Below, piece after piece: positions 38,101 to 51,700 of a stretch of 64,000 nt of DNA (position 1 is its first letter; every line of letters starts with the position of its first letter). Under the pieces are notes generated by a model. The model ran no database searches, was not told the origin of the DNA, and saw only the letters and a program-made list of their open reading frames with translations. This stretch comes from Apostichopus japonicus (Eukaryota > Echinodermata > Holothuroidea > Aspidochirotida > Stichopodidae), in assembly GCF_037975245.1 (NCBI RefSeq), contig NC_092563.1, positions 14,620,001 through 14,684,000 of the forward strand. The letters are read 5' to 3'. Both the position numbers and the translations under genes were made by a program.

Positions 38101-39764
38101 CTCTTGAAAATGTCCTGCACAACACGTGCGTCTAATGTTACTTTCACACTTGCAATCTGTGAACGTACTGACCCTTCCATAAATATGTACTTGTATAGTA
38201 GCAAAAAACAACATTGTTTGATGTCTCATATAAATTTACAGGTAGTTAACAATAATAATTATGATAATAATATACAAACAAATTATAAAACTTCTGCAAG
38301 TAAATTGGAATAATATTGTCTCTACTCGACTACTTGATGCTTACCCCAATAACCCATATTACCAATTTTTTTCACCCATCACTAACCCCATCCTTAACCA
38401 AACAAAAACAAGGCCATCGTTAGAACAAAAACATTGTTTGTCTTGTACTTAACACGTGATTCTAACATCTCTTATTTTACCTGAAATAGTGAACAGACAT
38501 AATATTGCCATTGAATTTTAAAACAAAATCAATAAAAAAAAATATCTTTCCCCCCCCCTTTTAGTTTCCTTTTACCTTTTAACAATGAATGATTTGTTTT
38601 CCAAAGTTACTGTAAAACTTAACATCGATTGCAAATAAAGCTACATTTATCCTTCATGAAAGAGGATTCCTTCCTTTTTGTCAGACATGGCATTCTCACA
38701 CCAAGGACATGACCATAAGCTGGAGTAAATATAGCAATTCACTACACTGCTACGAAGTGGTTTACATTGAGTAGATATGTACACATACCTATCATTATAA
38801 AGTGACATCATCACACCTAGGCTAACAAGGAAATATTAATCTTCTTTTAAAAATACAGCTACGAGTATGCAACAAGGTTTGCAGTAGTGCTATAAGCCCA
38901 CTGTTTTGGTGAAACAAGATTAATTTTACAAATTAATTCCCGACATAAAGGAAAAAAAGAACATTTCCATAGATTTCAGACGATAGTTTTAAATTCTTTA
39001 CAGAATGTTAATGATCACAAAAGCGTTTAAAAAAAAAAAAAAAATTGACCGAGATCAAAATATGCTTAAATGTGTGGGACAATGATGTGATATTTCTTCA
39101 CACTAAAAATAACATAATTACTCTATCCCCATCACCAAAAGTTATGAATTATCTGCATATTTAATTATCAACAAATGTTTTCAGCAGCTAACAATCCCCC
39201 CTTCCCCTCCCATCTCTCTATCTCCCACAACTGTTTACCACAAACGAAAAAAAAAAAAAAATTGAAACTCCTTTAACAATTAATCTTGTCCCAGTGAAAC
39301 AAATGACTATTTGTACCTCTGTTATACAGTGATAAAATTAACTTGTTACCCAATGCTAACCCATTCCTTCCCCTCCCATCCCCCTGCCACCACCACCCCT
39401 AATGTTTGTAGGTGATGGGTTTCTTAGCATCTTAGCACCGAGACTGTTCCTTATATATACACTTTCAACTATTCATTCCAAACCATTTCTATCCTCCATA
39501 CATTCACCAAAACATGTCTTTGTCAATATAATTTTGAATAAATATGGTTAAAAGTATGTTTTCCAAACATACGTAAGAAAGCTGCGACCGGAACAGACAG
39601 ACCGGTAGGTTCATTACGCTATCGTTTAGAAACAAATGGAATCGCAAAAGATGGGAGTAACTAAAACACAATTAGTCACAGCAAAATGAAGTTGCTCTTA
39701 CAGACCGAGTGACCGAACCTCCTCAAAAACGGCCGTCCTTCCGTCTGCCCTTTCGTCCGTCCGT
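35200..39764. other. Downstream flank or long 3'UTR of the PIP4P-family gene
   Basis: AT-rich with A and T runs. No supported gene. A plus-strand frame at 37433-37690 (contains RNIPLPPKKIPLEKQD and EEEEE) lacks an ATG and is not recognised. How much of this region is 3'UTR cannot be told. Confidence 0.45.
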
Positions 39765-42700
39765 CTATTCTTGACGTCCTTCGAGATGACTGACTTTCAT
39801 GCTAGCGTAGTACATGGCTCGTATCAGGTTGAGTAGACCGACCACGTAGGCACCTGTTTTAGCAAAGATACGTTAGATATGTCAGGGCGACTAATTGAAC
39901 AGATTAGGTGAAAGTCTTGTGGGACGGATTGTAAAGCTACGTAGAGCTATATACATCAAAGGGAGTGAAGACTCGCGCACAAAGAAACGTCTGATGCCGG
40001 TAATCTGACCTAGTTTCGAATGAGGTGTAACAGAAGTGTTAGACACCACCATCGATCCCAGAAAATGCACACACAGCTTGCTACTGTCGGAAATTAGACA
40101 TTAGTGTACAGTCAATACATACAGCTGCGGTCAATATCCACAGCACAGTGTATAAACGACACAGCAATGGACATCTCAGGTCTAGCTAAAGATAACAAGG
40201 TATCGGGTCTCATTACTGTCTGCATTTTGTAGCAGCACGAACAAAATGTCTCTTGCAAGCAACAGAAAGTTAACTTTTTCAGATGGCCGCATGCAGTTTG
40301 GGGCGAGTCTTCAATGCCTTTAAGTTCATTAGTTTAATTTCCAAATATGATAAAAAGATGAATAATTTTTGGGCCAAAAACATGGCAAATAATCGTGATG
40401 ATAGATATAATAATCGAGCAAAGAGGGACCCATTTTACGCGATCGTTCAATTCCCTTTACGATTTGATGGATGGCAGAGTCAGCGTGTCGATTTACACAC
40501 TTCGCATAGGTACTGTTTCCATCGCACCTTATACTATGGCGAAAGGCTACCTAGTAGTTATGATGCGTTGTAACAGGAAGCTGTTGCATATACAGTTGTA
40601 AGCCTACACAACTATGCCCACAACATCATGCATTACAAACAGTTGGGTTAGTTGTACATAGATGTTGAAGGTTACAACAGATTGTTGACCCAACTTGTGT
40701 GTGATTGTATACATCATTGCATACGTAACCAACCAAGGTACAAATGTAAAAGATTAATTCGCTAGACTCTACTAATATTTGAAAAACAAAGAGAAGCTAG
40801 CACCCATTTCTACTATTTGTTTAAAGACATTTCTGAGCAACAGTTGGCAAGTGACAGATAAACTGGTTTGGGGGCCTGGCACCTGCTTTATTTTCACTCC
40901 TGTTGATGACCGTCGAAAAACAAATAAATGAAAGTTTTCCTTACCGACCCAGATGAAGTAGATGCCTCCACTTCCTGCATTGGCAAGAACGGTACCGACC
41001 TAAGATGAAGAAGAAACAGATGAACATTAATGTAACTTTCTCACCCACTTACAGAAATATCATCACTGATCTCATGACCATTCGATTGCTCAAGAATAGC
41101 AAGTCCCTAAAACCAGCATACCGATCCCCCCACCCCCCACATAACTTCCCACCCTGGTTAGTTAACTAGGACAGTCATGTCTGTCCATATGTCATTTGCC
41201 ACTCCTACTTAACGCTACTGCAGCCTATCGAAGTTGTTTGTAGTTATTTACATTTCTTTAGTGTTTGACAAGCTGCCTAAAATATTTTAATTTTAAAGTA
41301 TCATTCTACCTGTGTTTGTCTACACGGGAATGACTATTTACAAGATTCTAATCTGAACGTAGAAAAAGCCAAAGGAAAGAGTCCTTGGCCTACCCAGACC
41401 TACACATTTTCCCACCTCCCCCCCACCCATCTATGTACCCATCTATGTACCCCTCTCCCAAGCTTACAAAAGGAAAACTCCAAACAAAGGATCTACAAAT
41501 ATGTAAAATCTTCCCTAGAGAACATTAAGTTTACTTTGATGATAGATATATAGCTACTGATCACGGGAAAATGTTCAAAACTCACTGTGACAGCGACTCC
41601 TGCAACCAGGAATAGAAATCCAACGATGGCATAGATAAGGCTCCTATTACGCGAGTAGGATGCTCCGACCGATGAACTAAACAAGTAGAACAAAGAAGAT
41701 AATGACATAGAAAAGTTAGAGAAGCTGTAACTTTATATCAGGTAGATTATCTAAACAAATCTTCACCTTCAAACTCCTCTGACGACCTTTGGAGCTTTTA
41801 TCACATTACCGAAGCAAACCACGCAGATAGAGTGCTGCAGCCACTTAATTGAAACCAGTGAATCCATACACAATACACATTGGAACTGAAACTACAATGT
41901 ACGTAGGAGTGTATGAAACTGTTGGAAGGTTTCTTTTAAACTTACGTATCTCAAATCACTTGCATCAGGTTAGAGGCGCAGGAGTGGTATGAGATCCAAA
42001 AAAGTAGTCCGGATAAACCCCCTCCCTACCCCTGCAACTCTCCCCCACCCCAAGACACACACAAGTAGGAAAATAAAATATTATTTATCTAAAGGTGACA
42101 ATTTGAGATTCTCAATTGGTTGTCTTCCAGTTTTGTGTTTCTTGTAAAATTACTAACGCTGTGTTAATTTCATCCGTTGTTAGGCTCTTCACAACAATCA
42201 GGGAAAATAAGTTGTCAGACATTTTGTCTTATCATGGATATCCATCAATTGTGGTAAAAAAAGCATAAAAACAGGATAGCAAGTGGAAACAGGGCGGAAA
42301 CACTATCGCCTTTATCACCCAATAATTATATATACAAACCAAATACTCTATGCTACTATTCTCTCCTTCCTGTAAGGGAGGGACAGTGTACGCATCGAAG
42401 CAAGTCTTATGAGATCTGCACATTTGCACAAGTTCAAGCACAACATATATATACTGCAGTAATCATCATAAATACTTCTAAAGGATTTAGCAAATAGGTA
42501 GTTCTAGGGTTGCAAAATCCTTGCAAGTCTTTGGGATATTTGAACAATACAGTGAAAAATATTTACTTATAATTAACAAATCATTCCCAGTGAAGCCTAG
42601 AAGGAAATCATCGGAATAGGTTAGGGTGATCAAATTGCAAAACGGCATATTTATTATGCTTAAAAATATGAAAATCATACTGAACACATGCTTGGAGATG

Positions 42701-45700
42701 AGTACCTATAACTTGGCAACCAAAACTGCCTACTCCCTCTCCCACTTACGGACATCAACCAGAGGTCATTTAAGAAATGGGGGGGGGGGGCATGGTCCTG
42801 GGATCACCAAAGGGGACTCCCATTTGGGGGTTCTGGGGGTTCTTCCAGCAAAATATTAATATATTAGATGTGAAATGGTGCCATTCTGATGTGCATGTTT
42901 AGGCTATAAATTGAGTCTATGATTAGGCCCACACTCAAGGTTGTGTTAATTTTACTATTTGTGTGGAGGTTCCAAGGGGGATTGTACATTCCACCCCCCC
43001 CTGCCCCACCCCTGGATCAGTACCTGCATCAACATGAATGGTTTTTCAAGACCTAGCTTACACACGAAATCTTGAAAAGATGAAATTGAATATGAATGGA
43101 AACAAAGAGTCACTTACACTTTCCTGCAATACGGGCAGCGTACCAAGCATGAGGACCTTGGGCACTGAAAGATAAAGGGCATGTAACGCTTGAAACTGAC
43201 GAACTGTACAAGTAACGAGGTGTACTGTATCAAATACACAGATGATATATATATATTATACAGTTTTCAGTTGGATCTATACATTAATGCAATAGATTAT
43301 GACAATAGGGCTTCAGGATCAAAGCGCAACACGAAAGATGGCTTCGGCTTAATTCATGACATCAGAACTCTAGAATTCTTGTTTGTTATATATAATATAA
43401 ATTTAATAGATTTATAATAGAAAGAAAACAGATTTATTATAAGTAGAACACAAGATAGCTAACATTCATGGAGAAATCTGTAATCTACATAAATAACCAA
43501 GGGAGTAACTCCCACGTTTCAAACCTTTTTGCAGTCACTACAGAAATTCGACAGTAATATGGAGAACTTTTGGCAAACCGTTAAAACTTAAAACAAATTT
43601 ATGAGATTTTGTTCCTTTTGACACTAAGGAATGATGCTTGCCTGTCTCCATTCAACATATGCACTCCAATGTACCTAGTCTACTAACTCTATGTAGCTAC
43701 AGTACAGTGGGTAGAGACTGAACAGCATATATGTTGACTGGATAGAGGTTTGAGGGAAGCAAAGTAAACATATTTATAAACTGTGTTATTCAGACTTGAC
43801 AACTTATCGTTGAATTGTGAATTCAAGAGAAATACTCAAAGGCCTTACTGTGAATGTCTCGTTGCAATGGCCACAGACAGCCCTGCAGCCTGAAAAGGTA
43901 GCGACTACTGTTGTTCCCAATGGAAGATTTGCTGGGGAATTCAGAGTTATGATTCTCTTGCTGCAGAAAAGAAAAAAGAAGAAAAGGAAAATCCATGAGA
44001 CAGTGAAGAGAAAGGACAGTTCTAATGAGTAAAAGGAAGGTATTGCCATCAAGAAATTCTTTTGAAGCACCCATCTCACATATTCTATATCTTCATTATT
44101 CAATCTTTCTCATTTAAAAATGCCGAGTTGTCGACTGGAAATCAATTTAATTCGATATCCAGATTTTCTTCTGGGCCGATAGACAAAGAGAATTTTCAAT
44201 GTGCACTGTCAGAGATAGTGTACATTTAAACTGTTGACACACCTGGGTAATAAAACAATAAAAACCAAATACAAAACTAGCGTTCACTATAAAACAATGA
44301 GGTGTCGACGCCACAGTTGTAAAAAAAAAGTTGGTATAAAAGCAACCGTATGCAGTCATCTTTTTGGGCTTCGGTTATTAATGAATTGCTGACGTTTTTA
44401 CAATAACAACTAGAAGTTGCTGTTGGCAGCATACAGTATACTGTTAACAATGGTGCAAGTTGTGTATGGAACGGTACTTCATTTCTTAGAGCAAATGGGA
44501 CGGACGTCAGTTTGTCCGCATTTAATATTAATTAAGTCATTAAGTAATGAATTGCATAAATCATAATTTAAAGTAGAACGATAGTGACAGAAAAAAAATC
44601 TCTCATTTTCATATATAATGTAGTTTATATGTAACCAAGCAACATATTTTTTTAATTTTCCAAATAGCACACCGGAAGGTTATAAAAAAGGGAATTAAAA
44701 CATCGTTTTTTCGCCTCCGTAATTTAGGAATTTTCAAACACTGCAACGACCTTGAACAGCCCTCAGGTCAGTGAATGACGTCACTGTGATGATCTTTTCT
44801 GTTGTGAACTGTTCAGTACGGAGCTGTGCGTGCATTTCGTGTCAGCATAACTGTTATTTTCCGGCGTAATGTTCAAGACATAAATAGATAATGAATATCA
44901 TAGTGTTTCTTTGATTTCTTCACCACGTGTTTACAAGTTTTTTTTTACGAAATCTGCGGCGATTTCGAAACGATTTCCCAATATCTGAAGAAGTAACTCG
45001 CAAGCTGACCCAAAGTAACGTAAATCTCAAGATCACGTTTTTGGCGGGTTTTATACAGAGTGATGTATGAATGTGCTCACTTACCAGTCAAACTGGCACA
45101 ATAACAATAGTGATGATAGTCTCAAACGTAGATTAGTATAACGTCCGAAAGAAAATCCAAAGTTCTAAACAAAGTAGATTCGCTTGTATGCACTAGGCCT
45201 ACTGTAAAACATAAACGTTCCTTGTTCCGTGCGTCATTAAATCCAACAGAAAGGTTTCATTGAGCTTGAAATACAACCGCATTTGAACTCAATCGAGTTG
45301 TTAGTCTAGCTCGAACAATTTTCTCACTACATGCAATGCCTATTGCGTTTATTCACATGCATGCCTCGTGGTTTGGGCTTCAGGAGGAATCGTATTCTAG
45401 CCCAACTTCACGTAGGTCCGCAAACGGTACTTTCACACTGTGCAAACATAAGTGACAGTGTGCGCTACCGTAATTAATACTTACACGATGTTTTGTTTCG
45501 CTCACACATTTCTTATTCGTATTACATTTAAAGTGGTTTGGAGGGTATGAACACATCTCTGCCCCAGAAAACTCTGCCTAAGCTACGTCCATGCCCCAAT
45601 TGAAATTTGCACCTGGATTCTCTCCTCACATAGTCATTAGGTTATTCACGTCTGACATGTCTTCCAGTTCCAACACTTACTGTTGCATTTATTGGGATAT

Positions 45701-48700
45701 ATATAAATAATGCGGCATAAAAGCATCAATCTTTCAAACTTTAATTACTTTAGTGACCTTGCCAAACGCAAATTTCAATTGGGCCCGAGAATCATCTTCT
45801 GTGAAGTGGGCAGAACAAACTTTCACATTCTTGCCATGAGAAACTCCTGGTGCGATGAAGTCTTTCCTGGTTCTCCTCACAAATCGTATCCAGAGTTTCC
45901 GATATCTCTCACTACTTTTTCCACTTGGAAAATTGAAAAAAACTTATTGTAGAGTCCACATTCGTTCTGTTGCATCCCCCTACAACGCAATTTCTTGGAT
46001 TTTGCTAGTGGTTTACATTGTTTGTCGAGTCCAATATAGAGTAGGTTGCAACTAAATTTACACACTAAGTGCACACTGCTGAAGTACACTCACGTTGTTA
46101 TCATCATAATGACGTCACATGTCACTGTAGATCACGTGATCATCATATCGCTTTTCGCGAAAAGCCCAATTTTTGTTTAAAAAATCAACGAGTTTAGGAA
46201 TTTTTTTTAAGCCTTTCCCAACATCGGATTGACTTGAATTTTCACATGTGTAAAATGGAAACCAACTAGAATACTCTTGAATAAAATCGTATTTTTTCGT
46301 CGATGGTGAAAAATCACTATCGTTCATCTTTAATAAATAGGGGAAGAAATCTCCAAAGCCCCAAGCATCAACTAACATCTTTACATGTTGTATTGTAGAA
46401 ATTATTAAATTTATGTTCAAGTTTGTCTTTGTTTATCTTATGCACATAAATAGTAAAAAATGTCTTAGAAATGATAAATGATAAAGAAATGATAAATATG
46501 TTGTCATTGAACTGATTTTGAGCAGTTCACAAATTTCCAATTTGTCCAACGGGCATTTAATTGCTCCTTTTCAGTACAGTTCTCTCTTGCAATATTAACC
46601 ACTCCTGGTTTATGTGTTAAGCTCATTTTTCTATCCTTCTTTCAACTGGGGACACCATTCCTCCTCACCCTACCCCAACCCCTGCCTCCGGCAAGGAATT
46701 AACCAGAGTAACAAAAGGCGCAGTAGCTCACACCAGATTTATCATTTGAACAAGTGTGTCACAATGGACAAACCTAATTGGCACATAAAGTAGTAACCTC
46801 CACTTTGGAAACAATATGTGTCAACAATTAGTTGGAACAAAGTAGTGACATATCATAGCATATGGCACATACCACGTAAGCCTAAGCAAAGGTGGTGTAC
46901 TAACCATATCACTTTAACTGAGCTCAAGAGAAGGCTGGCAATACACCACATTGTTACAGAAATAAACAATCGTGTCGTGTACAAAAAACATAAACTGTTG
47001 TTCACGGAACCACTGATAATTACCAAAGATTATATTGTTTCATCACTTCCCGATCTCTCATGAGCAAAAAAGGAAGTTTAATCCCACAAAAGAAGCTCAC
47101 AAGATTTCAAATGAAAAGTGAAAGAAACAAAGTCCCTGAATAAAAAATTGAAAAATTGAAAAGACAACATCTGAAACTCATAACCTCACACACAGTATTA
47201 ACATGTACACGTGAGCTAAAGATCAGGTTCTCTTATTTTAGACACAATCTTAAGCTTTTGTCGACTCAGTCATACACATTGATAGCAAAACTCAACGTCT
47301 GTATGTGGTGTTCATTTATGACCAAACACTCCAACACTTGTAGTAACTGATCGGTCCTTAAATCTGCAATTAAAGTCTCAGAAGATTTCTGTCACACATA
47401 CTGTATACTTAAGTACGTACATGGATACCAGATCTTTGTCTTACAGCAATGGACACTAAAGAACACAGATTGGCTGGCTTTCTTATAAGATTCTGTAGGC
47501 AGCAGTACACACTTACTGTACGTTTCAAATGTATCTTACACTGACAATCAAACGACCGAATTTGTTGTTGAAGAGCTGTTATTTTGGGCGATATTTAATA
47601 TATTTATAACACTTTATGAAAACTTGTGCTAGTCTGTCTCTCGATGCTTGACGTTGCTAATGTACCATGAATAATTAAAACATCAATATATGATGGAATA
47701 ACTATAGCCATGACAGTGTATTACTTCCAAGTATTGGCTTACATTACAAACCATATAGTGCAGTTAAAACCCTTGAAAGTGATACAAAAAGATATGTAAC
47801 ACCGAGTCTTCCTCTGATATTGGGGATTAAAGGGTTATATACTGTCAGTAGTGTTTGCATCATAAATATTTAATGTTTAAAAAAAAAAGAAGAAAACAAA
47901 AAACAGGCAATACCTTTAATAGTGTATTCAGTACTTACAGTAATAACAATGTATATCACATGTACAGTATCTCTCTACTATGCAAACAATAAGAATTGAA
48001 CTGCAGTAAATTTGTGTTTAAAAAAAACATTATAACATATACAAATGTTTACTTAAGAAGCTTGTAGGATAAAGCTTGCAGAGTGTACAGGATACACCTA
48101 GTTGTAATGACATACTGTAACAGACCATTTTTACAGTAGTTGACAAAATTCTGCAAGATTCACATCATTTTGCATCAGCCACACAGTGTACAGTACGGAA
48201 GGTAACAATTGCACAGCTTGTGGGTTTTGTCTTGGTTGGCAGAAAGTTTATCCGTAATTTGTGAGTCGATGCTGAACGTACAATGTACGATTAAACTACA
48301 CATGATTTCAGTACACGTATATACAGTATATATACTGTACTGAATGCAAATTATCTACATGTATGGGAAATATCCCTCCTCACTTAATCTGTGAGCTTTT
48401 ATATAACAGCACAATACAACAGGACTTTCTGTTGCAAGAAAAACAAACAACACACAAGAAACAAACACTACAGACAGTACAGTCTATTATTATACTGTAC
48501 AGTAAGTACTGTACAATCAGTGTCATTGCTGAATGGTACAGTGAGCATATCAATGGAACACCATTAATAACGTTTGACTACTGTATGTGTAGCCTACAGT
48601 AATAGATTGTCCATGAGTAAGTCTAAATTTAGAACTTGATCATTAACGAACAAAATACGGAAAAGTCTAGAAAAGCATTTTTTTCCCCATCACAAGCTTA

Positions 48701-51700
48701 AGTGAAACAAAGCTTTCAATCATACGAACCTCTCATAATTGTTTAATTTTTTTTTATGAACGATACATATCATACAATTTTTATGATGTGCGAAACGGCT
48801 AAGTTCACGTTTATGATGCTTTTATGAGGCTTAATTATAAAATTCACTTGCGTCACAGTCACATCAAAATTTTATGTATAATTAATACTTTATCGCCGCT
48901 TCAGATGAGATGCAATTTTCTGTGAAACACACAATCTCTGTGACTATATCACATACAGTAATAAAACATCTTATTTTGGTTTGTGGGGGTGGGGGATGGA
49001 AGGAGAGAAAGAAGTAGGGGGATGGCCGGAGAGGAAGGAGTGGGAAGGGCTCAGACTGATGGTTAAAATATTCACACGATTAAAAGATTGGATAAAGTAC
49101 CTGCAATGCTGCAATTCAGTTGGTTTTAACAGATAGTTTTCACATCCCAGACCCAGTCTGCATGATTTCCATACATACAGGAACATAAGCCCTGTATTGC
49201 TAACTAATCAGTAAATATTATTGGGTTGCACTATAACTGTATCACGTAGAACAACATTTTATTTTGGTTTGGGCCGGGAGGGGATGGGATGGGAGGGGGA
49301 TGAAGAGAGGGCCTGAGGCTGATGATAAACATTCACACTATTAGATCGAGTAAGCTACCTGCCATGTTGTAATTCAGTAGGTTAAGACAAATAGTTTTTA
49401 CTTCTTGACCCAGTCTGACCCAATTACACTAATTGCTGCCAACATTTTTGGCCTGTAAATGATAGTATTAATTCATGGAAAGTCTCTCCTGATCAATCTT
49501 TGACAACTATAAGACTACTCTAAAGTATGATTGAGTATCAGAGATATTTTACTGGCTAATTTTAAAAACCTATCCAATGTCTGGTAATAAGTTGGGCGAT
49601 AAGAACCTTCAGTACAGTACTATCACTTTAACCAGTGCAATTAAAACTTTTCAAGTGACGCACATTTCTAATAATAGATCATGTTCCTTTTGGCATTCGT
49701 AGTGATGTTTATTTTGACTCACGCAGATATAGACAAATTCCTGGCATGACATTTTCATCATTTTTATACACACAACCTTTGTTTATGATTTCATAAAGCA
49801 TATATATTCTAGTAAGACAGGCTCACCAGATTATTACAATCAAACTAAATACAAAGAAGAAAAAAAATACAACTTTCATGCCGTTAACCAAGTACTGTAC
49901 AACAGCAACAAGACAAATGGTACAAACAACAAGACAATATTAATAATAATAATCATAATAAATGAGACCTATATACACAGGTGTAGCGCCAAATCAGTAG
50001 ACAAAAGTAGCTGCTCAAGGAGCTTTACAGAGAAAGCAGATTAATTTACAAAAGAAAAAGTGAAAAGATGGTCTTAAGTAGACTTTTGAATGTAGAAAGT
50101 ATATTCATCAAGCCAGAACAACACAAAACAACTCTGAAAGGTACACAAAATGAAAATTAATACATGAACTCACAAGAACGGATTGCAATAGCCCATATGA
50201 AAATTTGGTGAACCCCCCCAAAAAAAATATATATAAATGAAAAAATAAAAAATAAACGTTACTGCAATATAGAACTTGAGTGTTCATATAACAATATTCT
50301 TACCAGTTTTGCCTCGGACAAGCAATACGTCTGGATGTTGCTTTACATATCAAAAGGCAGTTGCACGGGCACCTGACATACTTCTTGCCAACAGGTGCTT
50401 CTTTAATTGGCTGTGGAAGATAAGCAGCAAACGAATTTAATGTAACTTAATACGTTGCAGTCTGTACCGTACTATGTGTAGTTTAATACTGCATTTGGTT
50501 TACGATACAGTATTGGTCCTGATTGAGTTGGCCAGACATACCAAAATGTGTAAAATATCTTGAACAAAAATGATAAAAATGGAAGAGTCAACCCAACCAA
50601 TCATGATAATTTAGGAAAATTGATGTAATAATAACATGGAGCCCTTTGGATCATGAAAAGATTTTGGAATAAAATTCTGATCACAGAGTATTTTCATATT
50701 TGTATTGTATGGTCAGTTCAGCTGTATCTATACATATATTGTACAGCAGACATGTACTGTAGTGTGAGTACAATGTCTTCAGTATGAGTACAGCAGTAAG
50801 ATAACAAGTTCCCCGGGGACTGTACGACTAAAAAGCCACTCACGAGTGTTGGTAAATGATTTTTAAATTGCTGAGGAGTGAGGACATGTATGAATAGCAA
50901 CCTAGGAGAACGAGTACATAAAATTGTACCCAATTACATTTGAGTATACTCAAATACTGATTTACAGTATGATACAGTACTTTTTATTTACTCATCAATA
51001 CTGTCCATCCCTTTTTAAACTTACTTGGTAAAAAGTATGGCAAACTGCAGTTGGTGCTGGGACAATAACTATTCAATGTGTCTACTACACTGCATGTTTA
51101 TGTAAGGTTGTATCCCTGTACCATGGAACTGTACATGTGCAGTATATATCAAAAACAGGGTTCGGTTTCTTCCGGAAGAAACCTATTTCTTCCAGGGACG
51201 TGGAAGAAACTGGAAGAAACCTGTTTCTTCCAGGTTTCTTCCAGTTTCTTCCGGAAGAAACTGGAAGAAACCGGAAGAAACTGTGAAAATTGGCATATAC
51301 GCAGCACAGCCCACATACATGATAAAGACACAAATAGCTTACCACCATCTGACTGAAATGCATGCCATTGAAACCATCAAAATATGATATTTTTGTTTTG
51401 ATTATAATTTTGGGTTGTTTTTCTACACCAAAAGATGTTTGCTTATAAATCACAATATTGAAGGACTACTTATTATCTCGCGATCCCCCCCATCAACCAG
51501 AATTGCATAATTGGCCATACTGTATGAATGATTAACCTGGATTGGCCCATGCACTGAGGATTTAATACAATGAACACCAAGAAAATAGCCGAACAATATC
51601 CGTTAGATTTAGGCAACAGTTTAATTTCTGCAACTCCCTAAATTACAACTTGTAATTAACAGGACTTGTCATCCCAACAGCAAAAAGAACAAACATCCAC

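Noticed and set aside
46115-46420. 101-codon frame with [11 protein letters not shown]
   Set aside because: Starts at TTG, unrecognised, and of a length expected by chance in this amount of AT-rich DNA.
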